A stretch of DNA of 64,000 nt from Thiobius zoothamnicola (lineage in GTDB: Bacteria; Pseudomonadota; Gammaproteobacteria; Chromatiales; Chromatiaceae). The notes under the pieces were generated by a model. It was not told the origin of the DNA. It saw only the letters and a program-made list of their open reading frames with translations, and ran no database searches. Where the stretch lies: NCBI GenBank assembly GCA_963678215.1, contig OY782758.1, forward strand, positions 1,798,001-1,862,000, in the 5' to 3' direction. Positions 19,061 to 27,781 of the stretch are shown here, in pieces (the first letter of the stretch is position 1; each line of letters begins with the position of its first letter). A program made the translations under genes and the position numbers.

Positions 19061-19661
19061 ATCGATTGGGTTAACGAAGGGACGGCGGCAATTAATCGCC
19101 ATATTCGTGATATTTTTGTTGCCGCCTTTGTTGGCTTGGGGTGCTTGGCAATATTTGCAAAGTCATGGTGTCAGTTCCACGAATAATGCGGGAACCTTGA
19201 TTACTCCAGCCAGATCTTTAGCGCATGAGGCGTTGGAGCCTGTTGGTGGTGCCGGGCTTGATGCTTTGAAGGGGCGTTGGCGTTATGTCATGTTTGCGGA
19301 TGAGGCCTGTGGCGCGCTTTGTATGGATCAATTGTATTTAACCAGGCAGACGCGTTTCAGTACTCATAAAGATATGCAGCGTATCAGGCGTTTACTCGTC
19401 GTGAGTGAAGCGTTAAACATCGCGTCTGCGCAAAAGATATTGGATGACCACCCAGATCTAATTATCGCTCGGGTTATGAGTATGGAGCAGGGTTCGCAAT
19501 GGAAAGAGGCGTTTGCGGGCGATGAGTTTTCCACTCAGGGAGAGCAGTTCTTTTTGGTTGATCCGTTAAATAATTTGATGATGTATTACGATTTAACGGT
19601 TGAGCCTAAGCGATTGTTGAAGGATTTAACCAAATTGTTGAAAGTTTCTCAGATTGGTTGA
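19050..19661 (+). CDS. Membrane-anchored oxidase-cluster protein (hypothetical, SCO-like shape)
   Basis: A 203-residue protein with one N-terminal helix (LIAIFVIFLLPPLLAWGAWQ) and a periplasmic domain. Segments such as GRWRYVMFADEACGALCMDQ and EQFFLVDPLNNLMMYYD resemble the thioredoxin-like frame of SCO proteins, but the copper motif CxxxC is altered (CGALC) and the distal histidine is not evident. Genes of this kind commonly lie between SURF1 and COX15 genes in gammaproteobacteria. It is probably an assembly or redox accessory of the oxidase; the exact function is unknown. The ATG overlaps the end of the SURF1 gene. Confidence 0.72.
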   Translation: MQNESIGLTKGRRQLIAIFVIFLLPPLLAWGAWQYLQSHGVSSTNNAGTLITPARSLAHEALEPVGGAGLDALKGRWRYVMFADEACGALCMDQLYLTRQTRFSTHKDMQRIRRLLVVSEALNIASAQKILDDHPDLIIARVMSMEQGSQWKEAFAGDEFSTQGEQFFLVDPLNNLMMYYDLTVEPKRLLKDLTKLLKVSQIG

Positions 19662-19710
19662 GTGGGTTGGGTTGATGGTACCAGGCATCAATTTTGGTTC
19701 GCCGCTGTCA

Positions 19711-19836
19711 ATTCAATTTTGTTATTCCCTGTTGCTTGCGACAGGATCAAAACCGATGAGGTTTCTTAAAGGGGAGAGGCGTAGTTCTCTCTTTGGGTCG
19801 GCGGCGGTTTATACCTTGTTGACGATCTAAATCTGA
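19711..19836. repeat. Dispersed structured intergenic repeat, copy C
   Basis: Begins ATTCAAT. A hairpin CCTGT-TGCTTGCG-ACAGG occupies 19728-19745. Then come CGATGAGGTTTC (19754-19765), a GGGGAGAGG...TTCTCTC inverted repeat, GTCGGCGG, and the end GACGATCTAAATCTGA. It matches the copy at 59720-59839 from end to end with the same length. The hairpin stem differs but still pairs, which hints at RNA structure. It lies directly upstream of the ctaA start, so it would be part of that leader. Confidence 0.55.
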
Positions 19837-19859
19837 TTTTGGCACTGGAAAGTGAATTT

Positions 19860-20840
19860 ATGCGTTATTCGAGCTTCATTAAACTGGCTATTCTGTTAGC
19901 TTTGTGCGTCATTGTACTGGGAGCTTATACGCGTCTTTCTGATGCTGGCCTGGGGTGCCCTGATTGGCCGGGTTGTTACGGTCAGTGGTTGGTGCCGGAA
20001 AGTGAAGCGGAGATTGAAAATCAGGATTATTTGATTCAGCGGCCCTTGGAGCCTGAAAAAGGTTGGGCTGAAATGGTGCATCGCTATGTCGCTGGTTTCT
20101 TGGGCATGATGATTTTTCTGATTGCGATTTGGTCTTGGGTGCGGCGTAAAAATGATTATCGTCAGCCAATCTGGTTGCCGGTTCTGTTGGTTGTGGTGGT
20201 GGTTTTCCAGGCTTTGTTAGGCATGTGGACAGTCACTTTGTTGTTGAAGCCCGTGGTTGTTATGGCTCACTTGTTGGGTGGGTTTGCCACGATATCCTTG
20301 CTGTTTTTATTGTTACTGGTGAGTACGGACAGGCATACTGTGTTCGTGAATCAGGGGTTGCAAAGCCGCGCGGCTTTTGGGTTATTTCTGTTGGTTGCGC
20401 AGATTGCTTTGGGTGGTTGGACCAGCGCGAATTATGCAGCGCTTTCCTGCACCGATTTTCCAACTTGCCAAGGCAGCTTTTGGCCGGAAGTGGATTTTTC
20501 GGAAGCTTTCGTGTTATGGCGTGGGTTGGGCGTGAATTATGAATTTGGCGTTCTTGAGCACCCTGCGCGCACGGCAATTCATTTGACCCATCGTATTGGC
20601 GCATTGATCGTTTTGGTTTATCTGGGGTTATTAACTTATGCGCTATTGAAGCGCGGAGGCCCTTTGGCTTTGGCCGGGACTTTGGTCGGTATTTTGCTTT
20701 TTGTTCAGATTGGTTTGGGCATCAGTAATGTCGTTTTCCATTTACCGTTAGTGGTTGCTGTTGCGCATAATGCGGTGGCGGCATTGTTGTTGCTTTCCGT
20801 TATTCAGGTGAATTTTTTACTATGGCGACAACAACATTAA
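19860..20840 (+). CDS. ctaA: Heme A synthase, COX15/CtaA family
   Basis: Oxidises the C8 methyl of heme O to a formyl group, giving heme A for the aa3 oxidase. It is a polytopic membrane protein of 326 residues with eight helices. Conserved parts: GAYTRLSDAGLGCPDWPGCYG near the N-terminus, MVHRYVAGFLG with a heme-ligand histidine, VMAHLLGGFATI, HLTHRIGALIVL, and VAHNAVAALLLLS near the end. ATG 19860 follows GGAAAGTG; the frame could start from a TTG at 19839. The 3' end overlaps ctaB by 19 bases, so the two heme-modifying enzymes are translationally coupled. Confidence 0.94.
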   Translation: MRYSSFIKLAILLALCVIVLGAYTRLSDAGLGCPDWPGCYGQWLVPESEAEIENQDYLIQRPLEPEKGWAEMVHRYVAGFLGMMIFLIAIWSWVRRKNDYRQPIWLPVLLVVVVVFQALLGMWTVTLLLKPVVVMAHLLGGFATISLLFLLLLVSTDRHTVFVNQGLQSRAAFGLFLLVAQIALGGWTSANYAALSCTDFPTCQGSFWPEVDFSEAFVLWRGLGVNYEFGVLEHPARTAIHLTHRIGALIVLVYLGLLTYALLKRGGPLALAGTLVGILLFVQIGLGISNVVFHLPLVVAVAHNAVAALLLLSVIQVNFLLWRQQH

Positions 20841-21736
20841 AGGAATCCACGCAAGTTGGATGGCGTAATTATCTTGAGTTGTGTAAACCCAAGGTTGTCG
20901 CGTTAATTGTATTTACTGCGGTCGTTGGTATTTTTCTGGCCTCGCCCGGCTTACCGCCGTTAGACATTCTGATATTCGCAACTTTAGGGATTGGTCTGGC
21001 CGCCGGTTCTGCGGCGGCGATCAACCATATTGTGGATCAGAAGATTGATGCCGTCATGGGGCGCACCTATAACAGGCCTTTGCCTCAGGGAATGGTGAGT
21101 ACTCGTGATGCGTTGATTTTCGCAGGTGCGATTGGCATCCTCTCAATGTTGATTCTGATTTTCTTCGTAAACAGGTTGACGGCCTTGTTGACCTTTATTT
21201 CGTTGATTGGCTACGCTGTGGTATACACCATGTATCTGAAGCGCGCCACGCCGCAGAATATTGTGATTGGTGGTGCGGCGGGCGCGGCTCCGCCGTTGTT
21301 AGGCTGGGTTGCGGTGACGGGCCAGGTTGACCCTGAGGCTTTCCTGTTGTTTTTAATCATTTTCACCTGGACGCCTCCACATTTCTGGGCCTTAGCCATT
21401 CATCGGGCGGATGAGTATCGCAAAGTGGATATGCCGATGTTACCGGTCACCCATGGCGAGGATTACACGCGATTACAGATTCTGCTGTATACGATTTTGT
21501 TATTCGTCGTCACCTTATTGCCATTCAGTTATGGCATGACCGGTATGTTGTATTTAATTGGTGCCGTGTTGTTGAATCTGGTTTTCCTGTTCCATGCCGT
21601 AGTGCTGTATCACAGTGAAGATGCGGGTATGCCGATGCGTACCTTTGGCTATTCAATTGTCTATTTAATGGCTCTGTTCGCTTTGTTGCTGATTGATCAT
21701 TATTTGCCGTTCATGATGCAGGTTGCTGCTGGATAA
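20822..21736 (+). CDS. ctaB: Protoheme IX farnesyltransferase (heme O synthase)
   Basis: UbiA-family membrane prenyltransferase that attaches a farnesyl chain to heme B to give heme O, the substrate of CtaA. The first Asp-rich site is seen in NHIVDQKIDAVMGRTYNRPL and the second region in FTWTPPHFWALAIHRADEYR. About nine helices occur in 304 residues. It closes the plus-strand oxidase cluster and overlaps ctaA; ilvA converges 29 bases downstream. Confidence 0.95.
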   Translation: MATTTLKESTQVGWRNYLELCKPKVVALIVFTAVVGIFLASPGLPPLDILIFATLGIGLAAGSAAAINHIVDQKIDAVMGRTYNRPLPQGMVSTRDALIFAGAIGILSMLILIFFVNRLTALLTFISLIGYAVVYTMYLKRATPQNIVIGGAAGAAPPLLGWVAVTGQVDPEAFLLFLIIFTWTPPHFWALAIHRADEYRKVDMPMLPVTHGEDYTRLQILLYTILLFVVTLLPFSYGMTGMLYLIGAVLLNLVFLFHAVVLYHSEDAGMPMRTFGYSIVYLMALFALLLIDHYLPFMMQVAAG

Positions 21737-21765
21737 TCCGCCTGCATTTTTGTGTGTTGATTATG

Positions 21766-23289
21766 TTATCCGCCGCGAGCGAATAAGTGGTAAGCCTGAT
21801 TGTGGGTTTCCTCAATATAGTTGTACTTAATGTCTTGCAGGTAGGATTCGAATTGTTGTTGATCCGTTTTTGTGAGTTGGATACCGACCAAGACCCTGCC
21901 GTAGGCGGCTCCATGATTGCGGTAGTGGAACAGACTGATATTCCAACCACCGCTTAACCCGGAGAGAAAACTGAGCAAAGCGCCAGGGCGTTCCGGAAAT
22001 TCAAAGCGATATAATTTCTCATTGGTTGCTTGTGGCGCATGTCCACCCACCATGTAACGGATGTGCAGTTTGGCGGTTTCGTTATCCGTCATGTCGATGG
22101 TGGAATAGCCAGCGTGTTTAAGCCGTTCAATCAGGTTGTTACGTTCTTTTTGGTTGCCGCTGAGTTCAATGCCGCAAAAAACATGGGCGGTGCATCCATC
22201 CGCATAACGGTAGTTGAATTCCGTTATGTTGTGTTTGCCCAGAAGCTGGCAAAATTGTAGGAAGCTGCCTGGTTTTTCAGGGATTTCAACGGCAAGCAAA
22301 ATCTCACGTTGCTCACCGATTTCTGTTCGCTCGGCGACATGGCGCAGGCGGTCAAAATTGATGTTCGCGCCACTTAAAATTGCAACAAGGGTTTGGTATT
22401 GATCCGTTGGTCTGGTTTCGGTATATTTTTTGATCCCCGCCACGGCGAGAGCACCTGCTGGTTCGGCGACAGATCGGGTGTCATCAAAAATGTCTTTGAT
22501 CGCCGCGCAGATTTGATCGGTATTGACCAATATCACTTCATCGACATGCTGCTGAGCGATGCGGAAAGTTTCCGTCCCGATGCGCTTGACGGCGACGCCG
22601 TCCGCGAACAGGCCGGTCCGCTCCAGATTGATTGGTTGCCCGGCTTTTAAGGCGCTATATAAGGTTGGGGTGTCTTCAGGTTCTACGCCGATGATTTTGA
22701 TTTCTGGTCGTATGGATTTGATATAGGCGGCTATGCCAGCGATCAGGCCGCCACCACCGACTGGTACGAATACGGCTTCAATCGGGTCGGGGTGTTGGCG
22801 CAGGATTTCCATGCCAATGGTGCCTTGTCCTGCAATCACATACGGGTCGTCGAATGGGTGGATGAACGTTAATTGGTTCTGTTCTGCCAGTTGCATCGCA
22901 TGTTGATAGGCTTCGTCATAGGAATCCCCTTTTTGTATCGCTTTGCCGCCCAGGCGGCGTACATTTTCCACTTTGATGGTGGGCGTTGTGACAGGCATGA
23001 CAATCGTGGCCGACACATGCAGTTGCTTACTTGCCAGCGCCACGCCTTGAGCATGATTGCCTGCGGATGCGGCGATAACGCCGGCAGACTTTTCTTGTTC
23101 TGTCAGGTGGAAAATTTTGTTGTAAGCGCCACGTAGTTTGAATGAAAAAACGGGTTGGGTATCTTCGCGCTTGAGCAAGATTCGGTGATGTAGCCGCTCG
23201 CTGAGTCGAATCGCTTGGTCAAGTGGCGATTCTTCGGCGACATCGTAGACGCGCGCTTTTAAGGTTTCTGTGACATAGCTTGCAGGCAT
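21766..23289 (-). CDS. ilvA: Threonine ammonia-lyase, biosynthetic
   Basis: PLP enzyme that deaminates threonine to 2-oxobutanoate, the first step of isoleucine synthesis. The PLP lysine is in FSFKLRGAYNK (about residue 50), the phosphate loop in GGGGLIAGIAAY, and ASAGNHAQGVA is the usual substrate loop. The last 180 residues form two ACT-like regulatory domains (EIPEKPGSFLQFCQLLG and FEFPERPGALLSFLSGL), so it is the isoleucine-inhibited long form. The 507 residues agree. It is convergent with ctaB and follows mgtE with a gap of about 14 bases in the listed frames. Confidence 0.96.
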   Translation of the reverse strand: MPASYVTETLKARVYDVAEESPLDQAIRLSERLHHRILLKREDTQPVFSFKLRGAYNKIFHLTEQEKSAGVIAASAGNHAQGVALASKQLHVSATIVMPVTTPTIKVENVRRLGGKAIQKGDSYDEAYQHAMQLAEQNQLTFIHPFDDPYVIAGQGTIGMEILRQHPDPIEAVFVPVGGGGLIAGIAAYIKSIRPEIKIIGVEPEDTPTLYSALKAGQPINLERTGLFADGVAVKRIGTETFRIAQQHVDEVILVNTDQICAAIKDIFDDTRSVAEPAGALAVAGIKKYTETRPTDQYQTLVAILSGANINFDRLRHVAERTEIGEQREILLAVEIPEKPGSFLQFCQLLGKHNITEFNYRYADGCTAHVFCGIELSGNQKERNNLIERLKHAGYSTIDMTDNETAKLHIRYMVGGHAPQATNEKLYRFEFPERPGALLSFLSGLSGGWNISLFHYRNHGAAYGRVLVGIQLTKTDQQQFESYLQDIKYNYIEETHNQAYHLFARGG

Positions 23290-23303
23290 ACTGAATTTTC
23301 CCT

Positions 23304-24662
23304 TTAAAGCAAGAATAATGTGGCTAAGCCGAGGAAAGCGAGAAAACCGACGACATCGGTGACTGTGGTCAGTAGAACGGAACCGGCCAACGCAGGATCA
23401 ATACCAATGCGATCAAGTATAAGCGGTAAGGTCGCGCCAGATATGGCGGCGAATAACAGGTTGATGGTGATGGCGGTGCCAATCAATAGTGCTAGTGTCA
23501 GATTATTGAACCAAATGCCGGCGATTACCGCGATGACGGCAGCCCAAATCAAACTGTTGAGGGAGCCGACGGCCATTTCCTTAAGCAGTAGATGGCGTGC
23601 GTTTTTGCCGCTTAGCTGGCCTAAGGCGATGCCGCGAATCGCCAAGGCGAGTGTTTGGCTGCCGGCAATACCGCCCATGCTGGCGACGATCGGCATCAGC
23701 ACGGCCAAAGCGACGACTTGGGATAACACTGTATCAAATTGACCAATCACCCAGGACGCCAGAAGCGCCGTAAACAGGTTGATGCCTAACCATAATGCGC
23801 GGCGGCGTATGCTGGTGAGCACTGGTGCGAACATGTCTTCAGCTTCAGACAGGCCAGCTTGTCCCATGAATTGGTGTTCGCCTTCTTCACGAATGATATC
23901 GACCACATCATCAATGGTGATGCGTCCGAGTAAGCGCCCCTGTTGGTCGATGACGGGTGCTGAGAGTATGTCATGAGTTTCAAAACGGCGGGCCACGTCG
24001 GATTCATGCATGCTTGCGGGTAATGGCTGCATATTCAGACTCATGGCTTCAGCGACGCTGTCTTCCGGATTGCCGCTGACTAATTTCCATAATGGCAATA
24101 CGCCAAGGTATTTGTCATCCCGGTTGACGACGAAGAGTTTGTCGGTGTCGCTCGGCATTTGTTCGCCCAACAGGCGTAAATAGCGTGAGACCACATCCAG
24201 AGTGGCTTCCGGTCTTACGGTGACAGTGTCGGTGTTCATTAAGCCGCCAGCTGTATCTTCAGGATATGACAAGACGCTTTCAAGGCGTTTGCGGTGTTGT
24301 TCGTCAAGTGCGCTGATGACTTCGCGCGTCACGGTATCGGGCATTTCATGTACCAGATCCGCCAAGTCATCCAGGTCAAGATTTTCTGCAGCGGCCAACC
24401 ATTCGGCTGTGCTCATATCCCGGGTCAGGTCGGTGCGTACTTCGTCGGTGACCAGCAACAGCACTTCACCATCGCAAGTTTCATCGACCAGACTCCACAG
24501 AATCTCGCGTTGGGTGGGGGGAAGGGATTCCAGTAGGTGCGCCACTTCCGCCGGAGCCAGGCTTTTGAGTAGACGCGCAGCGGCGCGTAGTGCGCCGGAA
24601 GCGAGAATTTCCTGCAGGCGCGTCAAGCGGGAGTCTTCATGTTTTTCGATTTGCGCGTTCAT
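23304..24662 (-). CDS. mgtE: Magnesium transporter MgtE
   Basis: Magnesium channel with a cytoplasmic sensor. The N-terminal superhelical domain (about residues 1-120, EVAHLLESLPPTQRE) is followed by a CBS pair (about 125-250, with NRDDKYLGVLPLWKLVSG and DQQGRLLGRITIDDVVDII) and five membrane helices. The pore motif region reads LAVLMPIVASMGGIAGSQT, typical of MgtE. I start at ATG 24662 (MNAQIEK); a frame running to 24689 has an anti-ribosome-site-like stretch before it. A perfect 11-base inverted repeat lies between it and the A-type Fe-S gene. Confidence 0.94.
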   Translation of the reverse strand: MNAQIEKHEDSRLTRLQEILASGALRAAARLLKSLAPAEVAHLLESLPPTQREILWSLVDETCDGEVLLLVTDEVRTDLTRDMSTAEWLAAAENLDLDDLADLVHEMPDTVTREVISALDEQHRKRLESVLSYPEDTAGGLMNTDTVTVRPEATLDVVSRYLRLLGEQMPSDTDKLFVVNRDDKYLGVLPLWKLVSGNPEDSVAEAMSLNMQPLPASMHESDVARRFETHDILSAPVIDQQGRLLGRITIDDVVDIIREEGEHQFMGQAGLSEAEDMFAPVLTSIRRRALWLGINLFTALLASWVIGQFDTVLSQVVALAVLMPIVASMGGIAGSQTLALAIRGIALGQLSGKNARHLLLKEMAVGSLNSLIWAAVIAVIAGIWFNNLTLALLIGTAITINLLFAAISGATLPLILDRIGIDPALAGSVLLTTVTDVVGFLAFLGLATLFLL

Positions 24663-24743
24663 AGAATACCGCTTGAAGGGTTGGCGCAATGCAGGAGGTA
24701 CAGCTACGCTATCATGGTTCTAGAAAGTGGTTGATTGATATTA

Positions 24744-24778
24744 ACGCCAACATCGGCGTTTTACGATGATGTTGGCGT
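24744..24778 (-). terminator. Inverted repeat, probable terminator of the A-type Fe-S carrier gene
   Basis: ACGCCAACATC (24744-24754) pairs exactly with GATGTTGGCGT (24768-24778), with a 13-base loop. Read on the minus strand it lies just after the Fe-S carrier stop at 24798 and is followed by TTAATAT, a weak U tract. Confidence 0.55.
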
Positions 24779-24797
24779 ATGCGGCTAAAAATGGGCG

Positions 24798-25157
24798 TTA
24801 GCTACAGCCGCCTTGCGAACCGCAAGTGCCGCATCCGCCGCCAGCAACGGGTTGCAGGTTGTTAAAGATGAAGCGCGCTTCATTGCCTTCGCCGACGAAA
24901 TCAATTTCGACACCGCGCATTTGTTCGAGCGTGGTTGAGTCAACAATGACTTTGAATTGATCGTAATCACGCACATTGTCTTCAGCGTCGAGTTGATCGG
25001 TGAAAGTCATACCGAAACTGACGCCACTGCAGCCGCCTGGCGTGGCGAATACCCGGATGCCTTCAATGTTGTCTTCAATCTGATTGAATAACTCGGCCAT
25101 TTTTTCAATGGCTGGCGAAGTGAGTGATAAATCATTTTCTGTCAGGATGGTCGCTTG
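24798..25157 (-). CDS. A-type iron-sulfur cluster carrier (ErpA/IscA/HesB-like)
   Basis: Carries and delivers Fe-S clusters to apoproteins. In 119 residues the fold is clear: LTSPAIEKMAELF, then PGGCSGVSFGMTF with the first cluster cysteine, and RFIFNNLQP before the tail. The usual C-terminal CGCG is replaced by GGGCGTCGSQGGCS, giving three spaced cysteines (CxxCxxxxxC). That is atypical and could alter cluster binding. ATG 25157 (MQATIL) is chosen; the frame extends upstream to 25205 but the added residues are not family-like. ErpA is the likeliest group, since it stands alone. Confidence 0.85.
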   Translation of the reverse strand, partial: QATILTENDLSLTSPAIEKMAELFNQIEDNIEGIRVFATPGGCSGVSFGMTFTDQLDAEDNVRDYDQFKVIVDSTTLEQMRGVEIDFVGEGNEARFIFNNLQPVAGGGCGTCGSQGGCS

Positions 25158-25275
25158 CATCGTAAATACCTGTAGTCCAGTGTCATTTGCGCTTAATCGT
25201 AACATTGATTGTATAGGACTGCTTGCGGTGGGAAAGGAAAACGTGCCGGGCTGATTGCGTGTTGCTGTCGTCAGA

Positions 25276-27468
25276 TCAGGCTTTATACAGATTGGAGTAT
25301 TGAGCGGCCATTGTTTTTGCCGAGAGGTGTTGAGCGACGAATTGACGCCCTTTATCGATAACCGATTGTCGTAATGGATTGTTGGTCAGCGCTTGTTGGA
25401 TGGCTGCCGCCAGACTGTGCGGGTTTTGTGGTTGGTGTCCAATGGCGATGCCATTGCTGACATACACTTCTTTGGGGCCGGAGATATCACTGACCACGGA
25501 AGCGGTGCCGACGGCCAATCCTTCTGAGATCACCTGATTGAAGCATTCCCCCCAGGTTGGCTGGGCAATCAAGTCGGTGGAGGCGTAGTGCGCGGCCAGT
25601 TCGGCGCGATCCTTAATCAAACCGGTGTATTGATTTTTTTGCGTGGCGGTTTGGTCCAGTTGACGGCGTAGATCTGAATTGAATTGACCAACAAAAGTCA
25701 GGTTGATTGGCGCGCCGACCTTGCGTAACCGGGCTGCTGCCGCTGCCAGATCGAAAATACCTTTTTCTTTTTCAGCGCGTCCCACATAAAGCACTTGTTG
25801 GTTGTTGCGTTTGTCTTTTTTGAGTTTCTGGCTTTTGGTTTGTATTTCCGGCAGATTCTGATAGTCCAGCAGATCAGTGCCATTCCAGATGACGGCATGT
25901 TTTCCGTTAACCGTGTAATGTGGCAGGATAAATTGGTCTTCCTCCTGACGTTGAGTCGCTGATACGTGGACGATATGATCGGCCAATTGCATGATTTGCC
26001 GACGACACAGAATAGAAGCGGCCTCCCAGCCCAGCCGCCAATCCTGAACATTGAAACGATTCAGGTTGTTATCCCGCAGGAAAGTTTCTTTGCTGGCATC
26101 ATCCAAAGCGGCGTAATCAATGGCGTGATGTTCATGAATTCTTCTCAAGTCTTCAGTCGGATTGGCGTGATCCGTGTAAATGACTTTGGACGGGTTGAGT
26201 TGCTTGATCAGTATTTCAATGCCAAGCGGATCGTGCTCGCAACGAAAGGGTTTGTAATGATCGGCATAATGCCAGGAATGGAAATGAAGAATGTCGAATT
26301 GGATACCGACACGATGTATGAAGTTGATGAAAGCGGCGCGATTTTCAAAATCGAGAACTTGGCTGGTTTCATCAAAATAGGTGATGCGGTTGGTGTCGAA
26401 ATCATTGGCGATGTAGGAAAAAGTGAATGCGCTGTTGCTCAGGGTGCGTACGATATTCAGCATGACGATCGGCACGCCATGTCCATAATCTTCTTTGCTG
26501 ACTCCAAATAAAGCGATTCTTTTTTTCGGAAGATGCGCATTCAGACGGGTGAGCGCATGGGTTGAGGCTTTGGTCTTAGTCCGCGTGTCGGCTTCTTTGA
26601 CGAGGCCGGCAATCACGCCCGACCAGTGATGATTATCAGTGCGTGTCAGCACTTCTTGCGAACCTGCGCCCAGCGCCTTGCGTACGCCCATCTTTAATGC
26701 CTTTATAGGGTGACCATTGTTGTTATTTTTTAAAATCACCCGGAGGTTTTTGTGCTCGCCTTCATGGCGTTCCCATAATCTGTGTTCGGTTTCTATACTG
26801 AGAATCCGTTCACCATACTGGGACTTTACGTCATAAGCGTCTATGCGGTCCTGAACTAGGATAACATCCTCCCCTGGCAGGAGGGAGCGGAGAGTTTCCC
26901 CCAGTTGGAAGTCAATCAAACCGTTATGCTGATCGGCCAAGACATAAGTGCGCTTGGGTGGGATCGTATAAGGTGTCTGGGCGGCTTGTTCGGTGACAAT
27001 GCTATCCAAGGCACCGCGCAGCCTATTGATGTGCTGCGTGAGATGTCGGTCTTTGTTGTCGCATTGTTGTGCTGACATCAAGGCATCCCTGGCTTCCTGG
27101 AAGCGTCGATCGTACAGTTGAGCCAGAGCGGCGGTTAAATGCAGTTCCATTGAACATGGGCCTTGCATGAGGAGCCGATCCGTTATGCTGGTGGCCTGTT
27201 CATAATGACCTTCATAGATGGCATAGGCTGCGGCGCGGTGCCACAAGTTGGGCGTTATAGCGCAGGTTAGTGTTTCAAGCGCGGTGCGGGCGCGAGTCAC
27301 GCGGCCAGATAACGGATCTTCGCCGTTATCGAGTGATTCATGCATGGCTTCGAGTAGCAGCGCATCCATTATTGCTTTTAGGCGGCGTATCCCTGCCTCA
27401 GCGGGGGTGGTTTGGGGGTGAGTGAAAATCGGTGCTTCCGATGTTTTTATTAAGCCATCCATCAGCAA
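25276..27468 (-). CDS. Large glycosyltransferase, GT4-type C-terminal domain
   Basis: A 730-residue cytoplasmic protein. The N-terminal 160 residues are helical and repeat-like (YEGHYEQATSITDRLLM and FQEARDALMSAQQC look like TPR-style pairs). The middle 160-530 includes KKRIALFGVSKEDYGHGVPI, a glycogen/starch-synthase-like glycine loop, and LHFHSWHYADH. From about residue 545 a GT4 domain shows VLYVGRAEKEKGIFDLAAA and GECFNQVISEGLAVGTASVV with the EX7E donor-binding motif. It probably transfers a sugar onto a surface polymer or protein; donor and acceptor are unknown. No glycan cluster surrounds it; a PA-IL-like lectin gene lies next on the same strand. Confidence 0.8.
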   Translation of the reverse strand: MLMDGLIKTSEAPIFTHPQTTPAEAGIRRLKAIMDALLLEAMHESLDNGEDPLSGRVTRARTALETLTCAITPNLWHRAAAYAIYEGHYEQATSITDRLLMQGPCSMELHLTAALAQLYDRRFQEARDALMSAQQCDNKDRHLTQHINRLRGALDSIVTEQAAQTPYTIPPKRTYVLADQHNGLIDFQLGETLRSLLPGEDVILVQDRIDAYDVKSQYGERILSIETEHRLWERHEGEHKNLRVILKNNNNGHPIKALKMGVRKALGAGSQEVLTRTDNHHWSGVIAGLVKEADTRTKTKASTHALTRLNAHLPKKRIALFGVSKEDYGHGVPIVMLNIVRTLSNSAFTFSYIANDFDTNRITYFDETSQVLDFENRAAFINFIHRVGIQFDILHFHSWHYADHYKPFRCEHDPLGIEILIKQLNPSKVIYTDHANPTEDLRRIHEHHAIDYAALDDASKETFLRDNNLNRFNVQDWRLGWEAASILCRRQIMQLADHIVHVSATQRQEEDQFILPHYTVNGKHAVIWNGTDLLDYQNLPEIQTKSQKLKKDKRNNQQVLYVGRAEKEKGIFDLAAAAARLRKVGAPINLTFVGQFNSDLRRQLDQTATQKNQYTGLIKDRAELAAHYASTDLIAQPTWGECFNQVISEGLAVGTASVVSDISGPKEVYVSNGIAIGHQPQNPHSLAAAIQQALTNNPLRQSVIDKGRQFVAQHLSAKTMAAQYSNLYKA

Positions 27469-27636
27469 ATCAATTGATGTTGTCTAGGTTGAATTGGTAG
27501 GGTCTTGAATTCGGACAGTTTTGCATGATTCGTCCGGATCGCTTTTCCCTTCGCTATAGAAATTGATTAATGCAAATCAGGTTCAACAGCTTGTTGACAC
27601 ATCCTTGTGTTGCAGAGGCTTATCCAAGTAGCTTGC

Positions 27637-27780
27637 TTAGGTTTGGGTAATGGATATTTGCAGCGCGCCGACGTTATCCGCCATGGGAACATCGCCTTCC
27701 ACTTCATGGATTTGGAGGAAAAGGCGTTTTGCATTTGGACTATTGAAGTTTTCCAGCTTGCTGCCCACCAGAAAAGGCGC
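27637..27780 (-). pseudogene. Displaced PA-IL-like C-terminal fragment
   Basis: Read on the minus strand, 47 codons (APFLVGSKLE...RLFLQIHEVEG...DNVGALQISITQT) end in TAA. They align with the last 45 residues of both lectin genes in this window, but they are clearly diverged from each. The fragment begins immediately after the TAG of the intact lectin gene, in the +1 frame, and has no start of its own. The simplest reading is a former gene end left behind when the neighbouring tail was replaced or recombined in. The calcium-loop ND is changed to HE. Confidence 0.7.
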
Positions 27781-27781
27781 G

